A stretch of 56,354 bases of DNA from SURF-32 sp964648365 (GTDB taxonomy: Bacteria > Planctomycetota > Phycisphaerae > UBA1845). Numbering within the stretch: position 1 is the stretch's first letter; every line of letters starts with the position of its first letter. Below the pieces are notes generated by a model. That model made no database searches. It worked only from the letters and a program-made list of their open reading frames with translations, and was not told where the DNA came from. Location: the NCBI GenBank assembly GCA_964648365.1, contig CAZYLK010000014.1, positions 1-56,354 on the forward strand, read 5' to 3'. The translations under genes were made by a program, and so were the position numbers. Positions 43,490-52,293 of the stretch are shown one piece after another.

Positions 43490-44485
43490 TCAGCCGCAAC
43501 TCGACCGCTTGCCCTTGAGCTTGCAGGTGCCGTTGCCGCCGCCCGGGCAGGCGATGGTCGTCTTGAGCTTCTTCGGGCAGTCCTTGACCTTCTCACACTC
43601 GGTCTGGGTGCCGTAGTCAGCGCCCTTCGGCGGGCAGGTACCACAACCGCCCTTGGACTTACTCTTCTTGAGGGTGTAGCCACAGCCCACGCTGGCAGCG
43701 GGGAAGTCGATGCCACGCACGTCGGTGTATCCGCCGCCGCCGATCTCGCTGAACTCACCGGTGTTGGGGTCGATCTTGAACAGGGCCTCGCGGCAGCCGT
43801 AAAGCACGCCGTCCGGTCCAAACGCAATGGCCTGGATGTTGGCGTTACCGCCGACGTTTGGGTTCACGTCGGTCGCCGCGCCGGAGTTCGAATCGACCGT
43901 CAACAGTCCGCGCCCGATGTCCCAGGCGAACAGCGTTCCGTCCGGACCGAAACACAGCCCCTGGACGCCAGTGAAGCCCGTGCCGCCGACTTCGGTCGTC
44001 TCACCCGTATTGGTGTCGACGGTCATCAGTCGGTCAGGACCACCTTCCTGGATGATGTAAAGAACATCGTTGTCATTGAACGCCATCCCGCGCACTGAGT
44101 TGGCGCCGATGCGGACAACGGCCGTGAGCAAACCCGTGTCGGGGTCCAGAGTGTAGAGGCTGCTGCCGTTGCCCGCCGCCCAGAATGTGCCGTGGGAGTC
44201 GGCCGAACTGGCGTTGATCGTACTCGTACCGTTCGGTCCCAGAAGGATGCCCGCGCCGGTCTGGCTGTCGAGGGCATATGAGTTGTTGCCTGCCCACGAT
44301 TCCGCCAGGATGTCTTCGGCCGCGATCCGCGGGCCTGCGGGCCGAGTGGCGTCCGACGCCTGTGATTGCCAGACTCCTGGCAGTCCATCCTCGTCCGGGT
44401 CGTCCAGCGGCGCGACGTCCGCGCGCAGCACAACCGGCATCGACAGCGCCGCGATGAGCAGTCCGTGCAGCCAGTGCTTCGTCAT
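43490..44485 (-). CDS. Secreted propeller-like protein with eight-cysteine tail
   Basis: 331 residues from ATG at 44485, GGGAGGA 6 nt upstream. A signal peptide (WLHGLLIAALSMPVVLRA) is followed by a propeller-like body with SNSGAATDVNPN, DTNTGETTEVGG and PDTGLLTAV blades. Residues 268-331 form a small domain with eight cysteines: KGGCGTCPPKGADY, ECEKVKDCPKK, ACPGGGNGTCK. The same tail is found in the protein at 48665-49591. Probably exported and disulfide-bonded, possibly surface-anchored. Confidence 0.82.
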   Translation of the reverse strand: MTKHWLHGLLIAALSMPVVLRADVAPLDDPDEDGLPGVWQSQASDATRPAGPRIAAEDILAESWAGNNSYALDSQTGAGILLGPNGTSTINASSADSHGTFWAAGNGSSLYTLDPDTGLLTAVVRIGANSVRGMAFNDNDVLYIIQEGGPDRLMTVDTNTGETTEVGGTGFTGVQGLCFGPDGTLFAWDIGRGLLTVDSNSGAATDVNPNVGGNANIQAIAFGPDGVLYGCREALFKIDPNTGEFSEIGGGGYTDVRGIDFPAASVGCGYTLKKSKSKGGCGTCPPKGADYGTQTECEKVKDCPKKLKTTIACPGGGNGTCKLKGKRSSCG

Positions 44486-44609
44486 CTTGATCCTCCCAGC
44501 GAGCGGGCCTCCTGTTCGGCCGTAGCGAGCGACACCGCCCGCCAACCTCTTCGAAGTTGAGGGTCTCACCGGCCGACCTCCACCGGGCCCAGCGGTCGAG
44601 GCAACGGGC

Positions 44610-44639
44610 AGGATAGCATTTCCGGACCACCGGGTTCAA
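44610..44639 (-). promoter_or_regulatory. Promoter of the propeller gene
   Basis: On the minus strand TTGAAC (44639-44634), an 18-nt spacer and TATCCT (44615-44610), ~120 nt before ATG 44485. Confidence 0.5.
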
Positions 44640-44729
44640 TCGGAGAGTAAAACCTCCCGCGCGCTCAACCCGACACGAGCGTTCGTCCTTTCGAACAGGC
44701 GCTGCGTCCGCCGAATCGCCTCCACGGCT

Positions 44730-44758
44730 TTGCAAATTCGCCACAGCGCGGCTAGAAT
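44730..44758 (+). promoter_or_regulatory. Leaderless promoter of the DUF4143 ATPase
   Basis: TTGCAA (44730-44735), a 17-nt spacer and TAGAAT (44753-44758), followed by TACACC and ATG 44765. The expected start point falls on the ATG. No Shine-Dalgarno sequence is present. Confidence 0.65.
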
Positions 44759-44764
44759 TACACC

Positions 44765-45982
44765 ATGCTGCGGCGAAATTTACACCAGCGCATAATCGAG
44801 TCGCTCGAAGATAGTCCGGTAACATTGATCCACGGGGCACGCCAGACGGGAAAGACGACCCTCGCACGTCAGCTCACGAATGGTCGGGAGTTTGTCGACT
44901 TTGACGACGCGACCCAAGCTTCAGCCGCCCGGCGAAACCCGGCCGGGTTCGTCGACGACCTGCCCGAACAGGTCGTGCTCGACGAGATTCAGCGGGTGCC
45001 GGAGCTGTTCCTGGCCATCAAGTCGTCGGTCGATCGGAATCGGCGCCCGGGCCGGTTTCTGCTGACCGGATCGGCTCACGTGCTGATGCTTCCGAACCTG
45101 TCGGAGTCACTGGCTGGGCGGATGGAGATCGTCACCCTCTGGCCACTCTCGCAGGGCGAGATCGCCGAACGAAAGGACTCATTCCTGGACCGTGCGTTCG
45201 ACGGGGCGCACGACGCGCTCGACATCGCAGCGCGTGACGACGCGTGGCCAAGGGTCTTTGCCGGGGGCTTCCCTGACGCGTTGACGCGACCTACCGCGGC
45301 CAGGCGGCGTAACTGGTTCATGTCCTACGTGACCACCGTGCTGCAGCGTGACGTTCGCGAAGTCAGCGATGTCGAGCACATCGACGACCTGCCGCGACTG
45401 CTCCACCTGCTGGCGACGCGCGTGGGCGCGCTGCTCAATTACGCCGACGTTTCGCGCGCCCTGTCGATTCCGCACACGACGCTGCGGCGGCACTTTGCGC
45501 TCCTTCAAGCGACGTTTCTCGCGCGACTGCTGCCGCCGTGGTCCAGCAATCTCGGCATTCGACTGGTCAAGTCGCCCAAGCTCTACCTGATCGACACCGG
45601 GCTGGTCAGTTCCCTGCTGGCTGTCGATCGGGAGCGAATCCGACGGGAACCCGCGCTGGGGGGTGCGCTGCTGGAGAACTTCGTCGTCATGGAACTGACC
45701 AAGCAGGCGACGTGGAGCGAGCGACAGCCTCAGCTCTTTCACTTCCGCACTCCGGCGGGCAGAGAAGTCGACGTGCTGGCGGAGGATCCTGCCGGAGACC
45801 TGGTCGCCATCGAGGTCAAGGCGGCGGGTTCGGTCACGTCCGGCGACTTCGCAGGAATTCGCGCTTTGAAAGACCTGGTCGGCGAGCGGCTCAAACGCGG
45901 CGTGGTCCTCTATCGGGGCGAGCGCACCGTATCGTTCGGCGACAGTCTTCTGGCAGTGCCGCTCTCAGCGTTGTGGGCATGA
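44765..45982 (+). CDS. AAA ATPase with DUF4143 domain
   Basis: 405 residues. Walker A GARQTGKTT (24-32), Walker B Asp73-Glu74 in QVVLDEIQ and a sensor region LLTGSAHVLML start an archaeal-type AAA domain. The C-terminal DUF4143 part has an insertion-of-winged-helix look (ALLNYADVSRALSIPHTTLRR) and a PD-(D/E)XK-like core: REVDVLAEDPAG then LVAIEVKAAGS. The family is widespread as a lone gene and its function is not settled. It is transcribed from a leaderless promoter. Confidence 0.9.
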   Translation: MLRRNLHQRIIESLEDSPVTLIHGARQTGKTTLARQLTNGREFVDFDDATQASAARRNPAGFVDDLPEQVVLDEIQRVPELFLAIKSSVDRNRRPGRFLLTGSAHVLMLPNLSESLAGRMEIVTLWPLSQGEIAERKDSFLDRAFDGAHDALDIAARDDAWPRVFAGGFPDALTRPTAARRRNWFMSYVTTVLQRDVREVSDVEHIDDLPRLLHLLATRVGALLNYADVSRALSIPHTTLRRHFALLQATFLARLLPPWSSNLGIRLVKSPKLYLIDTGLVSSLLAVDRERIRREPALGGALLENFVVMELTKQATWSERQPQLFHFRTPAGREVDVLAEDPAGDLVAIEVKAAGSVTSGDFAGIRALKDLVGERLKRGVVLYRGERTVSFGDSLLAVPLSALWA

Positions 45983-46129
45983 TCCTTGCGGGGCCGCGTT
46001 GGCGGCAGTCGGGTGAGCCATCGCACGGTGCATCGCTTCAAACCACACACGTTTGCTCCTGCGCCGCCAGGCTGGAACCGTGCGCTCCCAGCGGCTCGCG
46101 CGTGTCGGCTGCGCGCACACGCCGATGTG

Positions 46130-47644
46130 TCACTTCGCCGCCGGTTTGATCGAGATGCCCACGCGGTACATGCCCTGTTCGTTTGGCTTGCCCGTCGTGT
46201 TGGCGACCAGGCCGCAGATTTCCAGTCCGCGGCGCTTGTCGAGCACCCAGACGCGATGCTCATTCGGGAGTGGAACGGGGAAGAGGAACGCGATTCCGCC
46301 GGCGCTGGCGTCCAGCAGCGGAACTTCGTGTTCCGTGGGGTCGCCGTCGATGCGGACCGTGACGGTGCGATTGACGACGGTCCAGCGGGGGGCGCGGCGC
46401 TGGCCGAGCTTGCGCTTGTCGTGCGTGCGTCCCAGCCGGATGCTGGAGAGCCACTCGTTGAGGATTTCCATCGTCGTCGCGCCCTTGCGCAGGCGCTTCT
46501 GCAAGCCCGCCTCGATGCCGAAGCTCGTCAGCACGTCTTCCAGTTCGCGCGGCAGCTTGTCCAGGAATAAGCGATACGGCGCCGTGTCGGAGAGCAGCAG
46601 TTCCTCCGCCGGGCGGCAATGGAGCAGGTCGTACGATGCCGGAATGCCGTAGCCGAGAACCTGGTTGACCATGTCCGTCAGCAGCGTCATAAGGCGGTGC
46701 GTGCGGTACGGATCGTCGGCTTCAGGGAAGCGATGGTGATCCGAGATGACGGCTGTCAACGCCTTGGGCAGCTTCCACTCCGTCGCGATCAGCTCGCCGA
46801 ACTCCTGGTGCGTCTGGGCGCAGATGTACTCAAAGGTTTCGATGTCGATGCGTCGGTTCGAATAATGACGCTGACTCTCCGCTTCGCGCAGCACGAGGAC
46901 GTTGCCGATGTCGTGCAGCAGGCCCAGCAGAAACGCATCTTCCGGATCGACGCCGGTCAGCTCCGCCAGGCCGCGCATGATGTGCGCGGCGGCGACGGAG
47001 CGATACCACAGCACCGCCGCCAGTTCTTCGTCAACGCCCTTGCGCCCAAAGGTCGCCGCCTTGAGCGACTGGTGCAGCATCAGCGTGCGGATGGCATCTA
47101 CGCCCATCCGCGCCACGGCCGGGCGGATGGCGGAAATCTTGTTAAGCCCGCGATAGAGCGCCGAGTTGGCGATGCGGATCACCTCGGCCGCCATGACCTG
47201 ATCGTCTTCGATTTCGTCCGCGATTTCGGCGGCGCCGCAACTGTCCTCGCGCATTTTCTTGAGCACGCGATCGGCGGACCGCGGCAGGGGCGGCAGGGAC
47301 AGATCGTGCCCGTCAAACTGCTCGATCAGCGCGTTTTCCAGCGCGCGGGCCTCGGGCGTCATCTCGGGCTGCTCGACGGGGATCGGCTCGCGCGCCGGCG
47401 CACCGTCGCGGGGCGCATACCAGGGCGGCTCCACGGCCGGCGTCCCCGCCGCGGCTGAGGACGCTGCCGGAGACGGCGCCGGCGTCGGCCCCGCCGGCCG
47501 GGTTGCGGACACCGGCTCCAAAGGGCGCTCAGCGACGGCCACGCCACCGGCTTTTCGCTCACGAAGAACGGCCCCATCCGGCTCTTTGGGGGCGGACGAG
47601 GAGCTTCCGGTCAGCGCGTCAAGAATGCGATTCCACAGACCCAC
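46130..47644 (-). CDS. HDOD-domain protein with C-terminal PilZ
   Basis: 504 residues from GTG at 47644, GAGG 9 nt upstream. The first ~110 residues are a Pro/Ala-rich linker. The HDOD domain follows, with LPRSADRVLKKMREDSCG, VIRIANSALYRGLNKISAIR and GLLHDIGNVLVLREAE and a TEWKLPKALTAVISDHH segment; an HD-type metal site is partly kept. The C-terminal ~100 residues are PilZ-like: QRRAPRWTVVNRTVTVRIDG with LDASAGGIAFLF. PilZ binds cyclic di-GMP, so it may couple that signal to cell-cycle or motility control. There is no neighbour partner. Confidence 0.85.
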   Translation of the reverse strand: MGLWNRILDALTGSSSSAPKEPDGAVLRERKAGGVAVAERPLEPVSATRPAGPTPAPSPAASSAAAGTPAVEPPWYAPRDGAPAREPIPVEQPEMTPEARALENALIEQFDGHDLSLPPLPRSADRVLKKMREDSCGAAEIADEIEDDQVMAAEVIRIANSALYRGLNKISAIRPAVARMGVDAIRTLMLHQSLKAATFGRKGVDEELAAVLWYRSVAAAHIMRGLAELTGVDPEDAFLLGLLHDIGNVLVLREAESQRHYSNRRIDIETFEYICAQTHQEFGELIATEWKLPKALTAVISDHHRFPEADDPYRTHRLMTLLTDMVNQVLGYGIPASYDLLHCRPAEELLLSDTAPYRLFLDKLPRELEDVLTSFGIEAGLQKRLRKGATTMEILNEWLSSIRLGRTHDKRKLGQRRAPRWTVVNRTVTVRIDGDPTEHEVPLLDASAGGIAFLFPVPLPNEHRVWVLDKRRGLEICGLVANTTGKPNEQGMYRVGISIKPAAK

Positions 47645-47951
47645 GGGACCGTACCTCAAGGCCAGCCGACGGCGCACGCACGGTGGTACGCCCATCGGGT
47701 TATCGGCACCGCAGACACCCGGCTTTCGTCGGACCGACCGCGTGCTGGCTCGCTGCGCCGCGAGCCCGCTCGCAGACCCGGCCGCGGCCTGCCGGCCGAA
47801 GCCGCCTGGGGTGGCTCAGAAACGCCTCGGACGCCCGGCATCCCGATTGCTATCCCCGGCATCGACCCGCACCCGGCGTTCGTGCGCGCCGCGGTCGGTT
47901 GCAGGCGGCCGGGGCCGCCGGGTTTCACGCACGTCGCTTATGGAGAACAGG

Positions 47952-48473
47952 ATGCATCGTCGGAGGGTGGCGGTTGGGATGGCGGCGCTGGCGCTGATCA
48001 GCGTAGCAGCTTGTGGCAGCCTCGATCTGAGCGCGCTGACGTCGGGCCTCGGGCTGACGCTGGACGTCAATATCAACAACATGGGAGGCGCCAACGACAA
48101 TGGAACCGACGACGGCACCGGCGGAGGCTCGGGCGGCGACGATTCCGTCAATGCGAACGTCGGGGGCGACGGATCGGCCGGCAACGACAATTCGGGCGGC
48201 TCCCGCAACGACAACGAGGGTGGGCCGGGTAACGACAACGCTTCGCAATCCGGCAACGACAACGATGACCACGGCGATCCGGGCAACGGATCCGGTAATG
48301 ACAATGACGACGGCCAGGGCAACGGCTCGGACGATGGGAACGGCAATCGCAATGACAACGACGCGGGGCCGGACAACGACAATGACGACGACGACGGCCG
48401 GGGCAACCGCAACGACAATGACGACGACGACGACCGTAAGCGGGCACGGTCCCGTCCGAGGCGGGGACAGTAG
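47952..48473 (+). CDS. Lipoprotein with Asn/Asp/Gly repeat tail
   Basis: 173 residues from ATG 47952, GGAG at 47942-47945 (ATG 47940 lies on that site). The lipobox is ISVAAC. The short mature N-part is SLDLSALTSGLGLTLDVNIN. The rest is a low-complexity run of GNDN, NDND and DDDD units, then a basic RARSRPRRG end. Acidic Asn/Asp repeats could bind Ca2+. I know no family for it. It is likely a surface-exposed outer-membrane lipoprotein. Confidence 0.75.
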   Translation: MHRRRVAVGMAALALISVAACGSLDLSALTSGLGLTLDVNINNMGGANDNGTDDGTGGGSGGDDSVNANVGGDGSAGNDNSGGSRNDNEGGPGNDNASQSGNDNDDHGDPGNGSGNDNDDGQGNGSDDGNGNRNDNDAGPDNDNDDDDGRGNRNDNDDDDDRKRARSRPRRGQ

Positions 48474-48579
48474 CTCCATCTGTGGCGGCGCACGGCAGGC
48501 GCTCGCGCAAGGACTCGGCACGGGCGCTTGTCACGGCGACGTCCGCGCGACGGAACACACCCTCCGGCGGCAAACAAAC

Positions 48580-48610
48580 ACGCCCGCGATGAGAACCTCA
48601 TCGCGGGCGT
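48580..48610 (-). terminator. Terminator of the 48665 gene
   Basis: ACGCCCGCGATGAG (48580-48593) and CTCATCGCGGGCGT (48597-48610) form a perfect 14-bp stem with a 3-nt loop. On the minus strand GTTTGTTTG follows, a T-rich tail. Confidence 0.85.
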
Positions 48611-48664
48611 GCCGCAGAGCGCACTCGGCTTACGCCGGGTCGCCTTCAATTCGGATCGCTGCGA

Positions 48665-49591
48665 CTAGGCGCAGTCGGTGGCCTTCTTGGCCTTCAGCTT
48701 CTTGCAGAAGCCACGGCCGCCGTCCGGGCACGGGATCTGCTTGACGCTGATCTTCTTCGGGCAGTCGCCGACGTCTTCGCAAGTCGCCTCGGTCTCGTAG
48801 GCGTCGCCCTTCCGCGGGCAGACCGCGCAGCCCTTCTTGGCCTTGGTGTTCTTCTTGATGCTGTAGATGCAGTGCTTGTCACCGGCGAACGGGCAGTCGC
48901 CGTCGATCTCGCGAACCGTCAGGTCGTCATAGTACGCACAGCAGACGAGGTTGGCGTACCAGTCCAGCGACGCCATCTCGGGGGCGTTGCCGCCGTTCAT
49001 CGCGTTGATCCAGGAGATCGGCTGGGCGAAGAAGGGCTGGCCGTCGTAGTAGACCTGGTGCAGGTCGCCGTTGAAGTCCACCAGCACGCGGAGCTCGACC
49101 CACGTGTCGACCTTGACGGGGATCGTCTCGCCGCCGAAGTCGGCCGTCGCGACGCCGGTGGCCGCGTTCATGTGGATCTGCACCGCCCAGACCTTGGTGC
49201 CGCCGTGGGCATAGATGGACTGGACGATCCAGTAGCTCTCGCCGTTCTGATCGCTGGGCAGATACTGGTAGGTAATCAGCTCATAGCAGTCGCCCTGCCA
49301 GTTGCTCGGGTCATCGAGCTGCAGGATGAGGTCGGAGTCGGAGAAGCCCAACTCGGCAGCGACGGTCTTGGCGGAATTGGCGCCCGAGCGAGCCTGCTCG
49401 GCGCTGACGACCGCGTCCACCGTCGGAATGTTGTCCCACGTCTCCCAGATGTTCGACTGGGCCGAAAGACCCGCGTTGGCATTGTACGAATCGAAATCAT
49501 CCGAGAACGGGAGATTCGCCGGCTGGGCATACACGCCTGCCGCGGCCACCATCACGAGAACACTACCGAAACCAAAAACTCTACGCTGCAT
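48665..49591 (-). CDS. Secreted protein with eight-cysteine C-terminal domain
   Basis: 308 residues, GAGGAGGAG upstream. A signal peptide (VFGFGSVLVMVAAAGVYAQ) precedes a body that looks like a concanavalin/LamG-type beta sandwich (LPFSDDFDSYNANAGLS, DTWVELRVLVDFNGDLHQVY). Residues 241-308 repeat the eight-cysteine tail of the protein at 43490: KGCAVCPRKGDAY, TCEDVGDCPKK, PCPDGGRGFCK. Promoter and terminator are both visible, so it is a monocistronic unit. It may be a surface or extracellular carbohydrate-binding protein. Confidence 0.82.
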   Translation of the reverse strand: MQRRVFGFGSVLVMVAAAGVYAQPANLPFSDDFDSYNANAGLSAQSNIWETWDNIPTVDAVVSAEQARSGANSAKTVAAELGFSDSDLILQLDDPSNWQGDCYELITYQYLPSDQNGESYWIVQSIYAHGGTKVWAVQIHMNAATGVATADFGGETIPVKVDTWVELRVLVDFNGDLHQVYYDGQPFFAQPISWINAMNGGNAPEMASLDWYANLVCCAYYDDLTVREIDGDCPFAGDKHCIYSIKKNTKAKKGCAVCPRKGDAYETEATCEDVGDCPKKISVKQIPCPDGGRGFCKKLKAKKATDCA

Positions 49592-49819
49592 GACGCTCCT
49601 CCTCGCGCACCTGTCCGACGGACCCCTTCCGCGGCACGAAACGTGCGCAACATGTCCACAATAGGACGACCCGCGCGCGGCCTGTTACGACGTGAGCCGA
49701 CGCGCCCAAAACGAACTGTTCCTGCGTGTAATCAGGCCGGTGAATTGAATTGGAACCGGCTCCGTCGCGACGCTTCGCCGAGCCACGCTCCCCAGCCTGA
49801 AACCACGACCACTGACCCA

Positions 49820-49848
49820 ATGTTACCGATTTGTCAATGGCAAGTCAA
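49820..49848 (-). promoter_or_regulatory. Promoter of the 48665 gene
   Basis: On the minus strand TTGACT (49848-49843), a 17-nt spacer and TAACAT (49825-49820), about 220 nt before ATG 49591. The rest of the 405-bp gap 49592-49996 shows no gene. Confidence 0.6.
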
Positions 49849-49996
49849 CCCTCGCCGACGACGCAGAATCGGAAAGATGCTCGCGGCGCACGATCGCGCG
49901 CGACCGGGGCTGGCGGCGGCGCCATGTCCCCCCTTTCCCGGCCGTCGCGTACCCCTACAATCGCCGTCAGGTTGCTCCGGGTACCGGGATTCTCGC

Positions 49997-51187
49997 GTGC
50001 GAAAAGCCACCGTTCAGACCATCCGGCTGTATCCGCTCTCGATCCCGCTGCGGCACCGCGTGACGCACGCTGCGGCGGACCGGGCGGTGGCCGAGCCCAT
50101 CGTCGTCGCGGTCGAATTCAATGAGGACGTCCGCGGTTACGGCGAGACCCTCCCACGCCGATACGTCACCGGCGAAACCAACGAATCCGTCATGTCGCAC
50201 CTGCAAGGCGCGCTGCAGGAGGCCATGCTGGGGTTCAACCCCACCAGCTTCGGCGAGGCGCTGGAGCAGATCGACGCGCTCCCGTTTCACGACGCCAACC
50301 GCACCCCCCTTCCGGCGGCGCGGGCGGCGCTGGAGTTGGCGCTGCTGGACGCCTCGATGCGGTTCTTCGAACGCAGCTTTGACGACGTCGTCGCCTGGAT
50401 GGGACTGCCCGGGTTCGGGACGCCGGGGTCGCTGCCCGAGGCCCGGTTCTCCGGCGTGCTGGCGGCGCGGGAGCCGGCCCGGCTGCTGCGCAAGCTGCGG
50501 CTCATGTACTGGGGCGGGTTGCGACATTTCAAATTGAAGGTCGGCATGGACGACGACGACGCCCGCGTCGCGGCCGTGGCGGGATACCTGGCGAAGCCGC
50601 TCGTCGCCGAGAAGGCCACGCTCCGCCTGGACGCCAACGGGGCCTGGAGCAAAGACGAGGCCATCGAGCGGCTCGGCGACTGGCGTGACTACGTCATCAG
50701 CGGCATCGAGCAGCCCCTGCCGCGCGGGCAGGAAGAGGATCTGCCGATCCTCAAGGATCTGTTCGACATCCCCATCGTCCACGACGAGTCCGTGATCACG
50801 CGCGACGACGCCGTGCTCCTCAACGATCTCGGTGTCGCCGACGTGTTCAACGTCCGCGTCAGCAAGTGCGGCGGCCTGCTGGCGTCGCTGCATCTGGCCC
50901 AGCTCATCCGACGGATCGGGGCGGAGTTGCAGATCGGCTGCATGGTGGGCGAAACCAGTCTGTTGACCGCCGCCGCCCTGCGGCTGGTCAGCGTCTGTCC
51001 GTCGGTCCGATGGCTGGAGGGCGCGTACGGCCGATTTCTGCTCTCGCACGACATCGTCCGCCGGCCGCTCCAGTTCGGCTACGCCGGCCGCCCGCCGCGG
51101 GTGCGCGGGATCGGCCTCGGCATCGAACCGGACGAATCCGCCCTGCTCCGCCTCTGCATCGGCGAGCCGATCGTGACGCACCTTTGA
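49997..51187 (+). CDS. Enolase-superfamily (MLE/dipeptide-epimerase-like) enzyme
   Basis: 396 residues from GTG 49997. The capping domain is followed by a barrel with all enolase-superfamily residues: Lys179-Leu-Lys181 in HFKLKVG, metal ligands Asp212 (RLDANGAW), Glu238 (GIEQPL) and Asp263 (HDESV), and Lys290 in RVSKCGG. This set fits the MLE subgroup (muconate cycloisomerase, o-succinylbenzoate synthase, dipeptide epimerase). The substrate cannot be told. A long upstream in-frame extension is only an open shadow of the gene at 48665. Confidence 0.9.
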   Translation: MRKATVQTIRLYPLSIPLRHRVTHAAADRAVAEPIVVAVEFNEDVRGYGETLPRRYVTGETNESVMSHLQGALQEAMLGFNPTSFGEALEQIDALPFHDANRTPLPAARAALELALLDASMRFFERSFDDVVAWMGLPGFGTPGSLPEARFSGVLAAREPARLLRKLRLMYWGGLRHFKLKVGMDDDDARVAAVAGYLAKPLVAEKATLRLDANGAWSKDEAIERLGDWRDYVISGIEQPLPRGQEEDLPILKDLFDIPIVHDESVITRDDAVLLNDLGVADVFNVRVSKCGGLLASLHLAQLIRRIGAELQIGCMVGETSLLTAAALRLVSVCPSVRWLEGAYGRFLLSHDIVRRPLQFGYAGRPPRVRGIGLGIEPDESALLRLCIGEPIVTHL

Positions 51188-51188
51188 G

Positions 51189-51415
51189 GAAGGGAGTGAG
51201 GGAGCAGGGAGTAAGGGAGTCAGGGAAGAGCGGAACGGCATCGCGCTTCCGACGCCGGGGACCGCCGCGTGAGCGGAACATGATCCTCCTGCGAGCCGCC
51301 AGGCTTCAGCCCGCGCGACGATGCGCCTGGGCGGCCGCATCCGAAAGTCATCGTGCGCGTCATGGAGCCGCGTCTGGTCCGCCGAGATCGCGAATGCTAA
51401 AGCCCGCGGCTCGCT
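51189..51415. repeat. Purine-rich heptamer repeats and palindromic repeats
   Basis: The 356-bp gap 51188-51543 starts with GGGAGTGAGGGAGCAGGGAG and continues GGGAGTCAGGG-like heptads (51194-51228). It then holds palindromic family members in reverse orientation (GGCTTCAGCCCGCGCG near 51302) and forward (AAAGCCCGCGGCTCGC near 51400). No gene is seen. Confidence 0.7.
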
Positions 51416-51543
51416 GCTTGCACGCCAGCGCGTACCGGGAACTATCGCTCAAGGCCGGCACCGGGCGCGCGCCGATATCCGGCGATACGTTGTGCTGGCG
51501 GGCGACGGGCACGCGACGCCGCCGGCACCCGGGGAAAAGCACC

Positions 51544-52293
51544 ATGCCGTACGTTGCAATGACATTCTGGCTGCTGGTCATCGTCCTGACCGCATGGGGC
51601 GTCGCCCGGCTGTGGGGCGGGATGATCCGGCCGAAGTTTTTCAACACGCTCCTGCTGCCGGGAACGCTTTTCGCCCAGACTGGCCACGTGATCGGCCTGC
51701 TGATCACCGGCGCGACGATTTCAAACACGACGCTTATCAAGGACGACGAATCCGCCGCGCCCGAAAACACCTCCAACCCGCAACCGCGCATCCCGATCAT
51801 CGGGCCGGTCATCATTGGCATGTTGCCGCTGCTGGCGTGTGCGCTGGGGATATTCCTGGCGACGTTCTACCTGGGCGGCAGCGTCGCGCTGGGGCCGATG
51901 CCCTCCGTCGTTTCCGACAAGCTGCCGATTTCGCTGGCCGGCTGGTGGCAACTCATCCGCGACCTGGTGACGCTGATGGAGCGCATGTCGGCCGCGCTGA
52001 CCACGTCAGACCTGACAAGCTGGCGGACGTGGCTGTTCGCCTATCTGCTCGTCTGCATGACGATCCGCATGGCGCCGTTCCCCGGCTACCTGAAAGGTTC
52101 GCTGGGGGCGATCCTGGTGCTCGGCATCCTGGCGGCCGTGACGACGCGCCTGTTCGCCGTCGAGGATCCGCGCGTGCAGACCGGGTGGGCTGTGCTGAAC
52201 CTGACCGTCGCCACACTCCTGCTGCTGCTGATGACCAGCCTGGTCATTCGCGGTGTGGTCGGACTCGTGCGCGTGCTGCGCGAGAACGGGTGA
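51544..52293 (+). CDS. Polytopic membrane protein, M50-like without the HExxH glutamate
   Basis: 249 residues from ATG 51544 with about five to six transmembrane helices. The early segment LLPGTLFAQTGHVIGLLITG lines up with the LPGTxxHELGHxxAxLLTG of M50-type zinc proteases. The first His and the Glu are replaced (FAQTGH), so proteolysis is unlikely. Further helices include PVIIGMLPLLACALGIFLAT and LGAILVLGILAAVT. It leads the operon with the next gene (GTG overlap, 4 nt). The similarity is my reading, not a search result. Confidence 0.72.
   Translation: MPYVAMTFWLLVIVLTAWGVARLWGGMIRPKFFNTLLLPGTLFAQTGHVIGLLITGATISNTTLIKDDESAAPENTSNPQPRIPIIGPVIIGMLPLLACALGIFLATFYLGGSVALGPMPSVVSDKLPISLAGWWQLIRDLVTLMERMSAALTTSDLTSWRTWLFAYLLVCMTIRMAPFPGYLKGSLGAILVLGILAAVTTRLFAVEDPRVQTGWAVLNLTVATLLLLLMTSLVIRGVVGLVRVLRENG

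Noticed and set aside
44765..45982. DUF4143 ATPase as a toxin-antitoxin or defence gene
   Set aside because: It is monocistronic with no partner; the family is common and its role unsettled.
48872..49996. N-terminal extension of the enolase-superfamily gene
   Set aside because: It is antisense to the secreted gene at 48665 and its promoter; family length fits GTG 49997.
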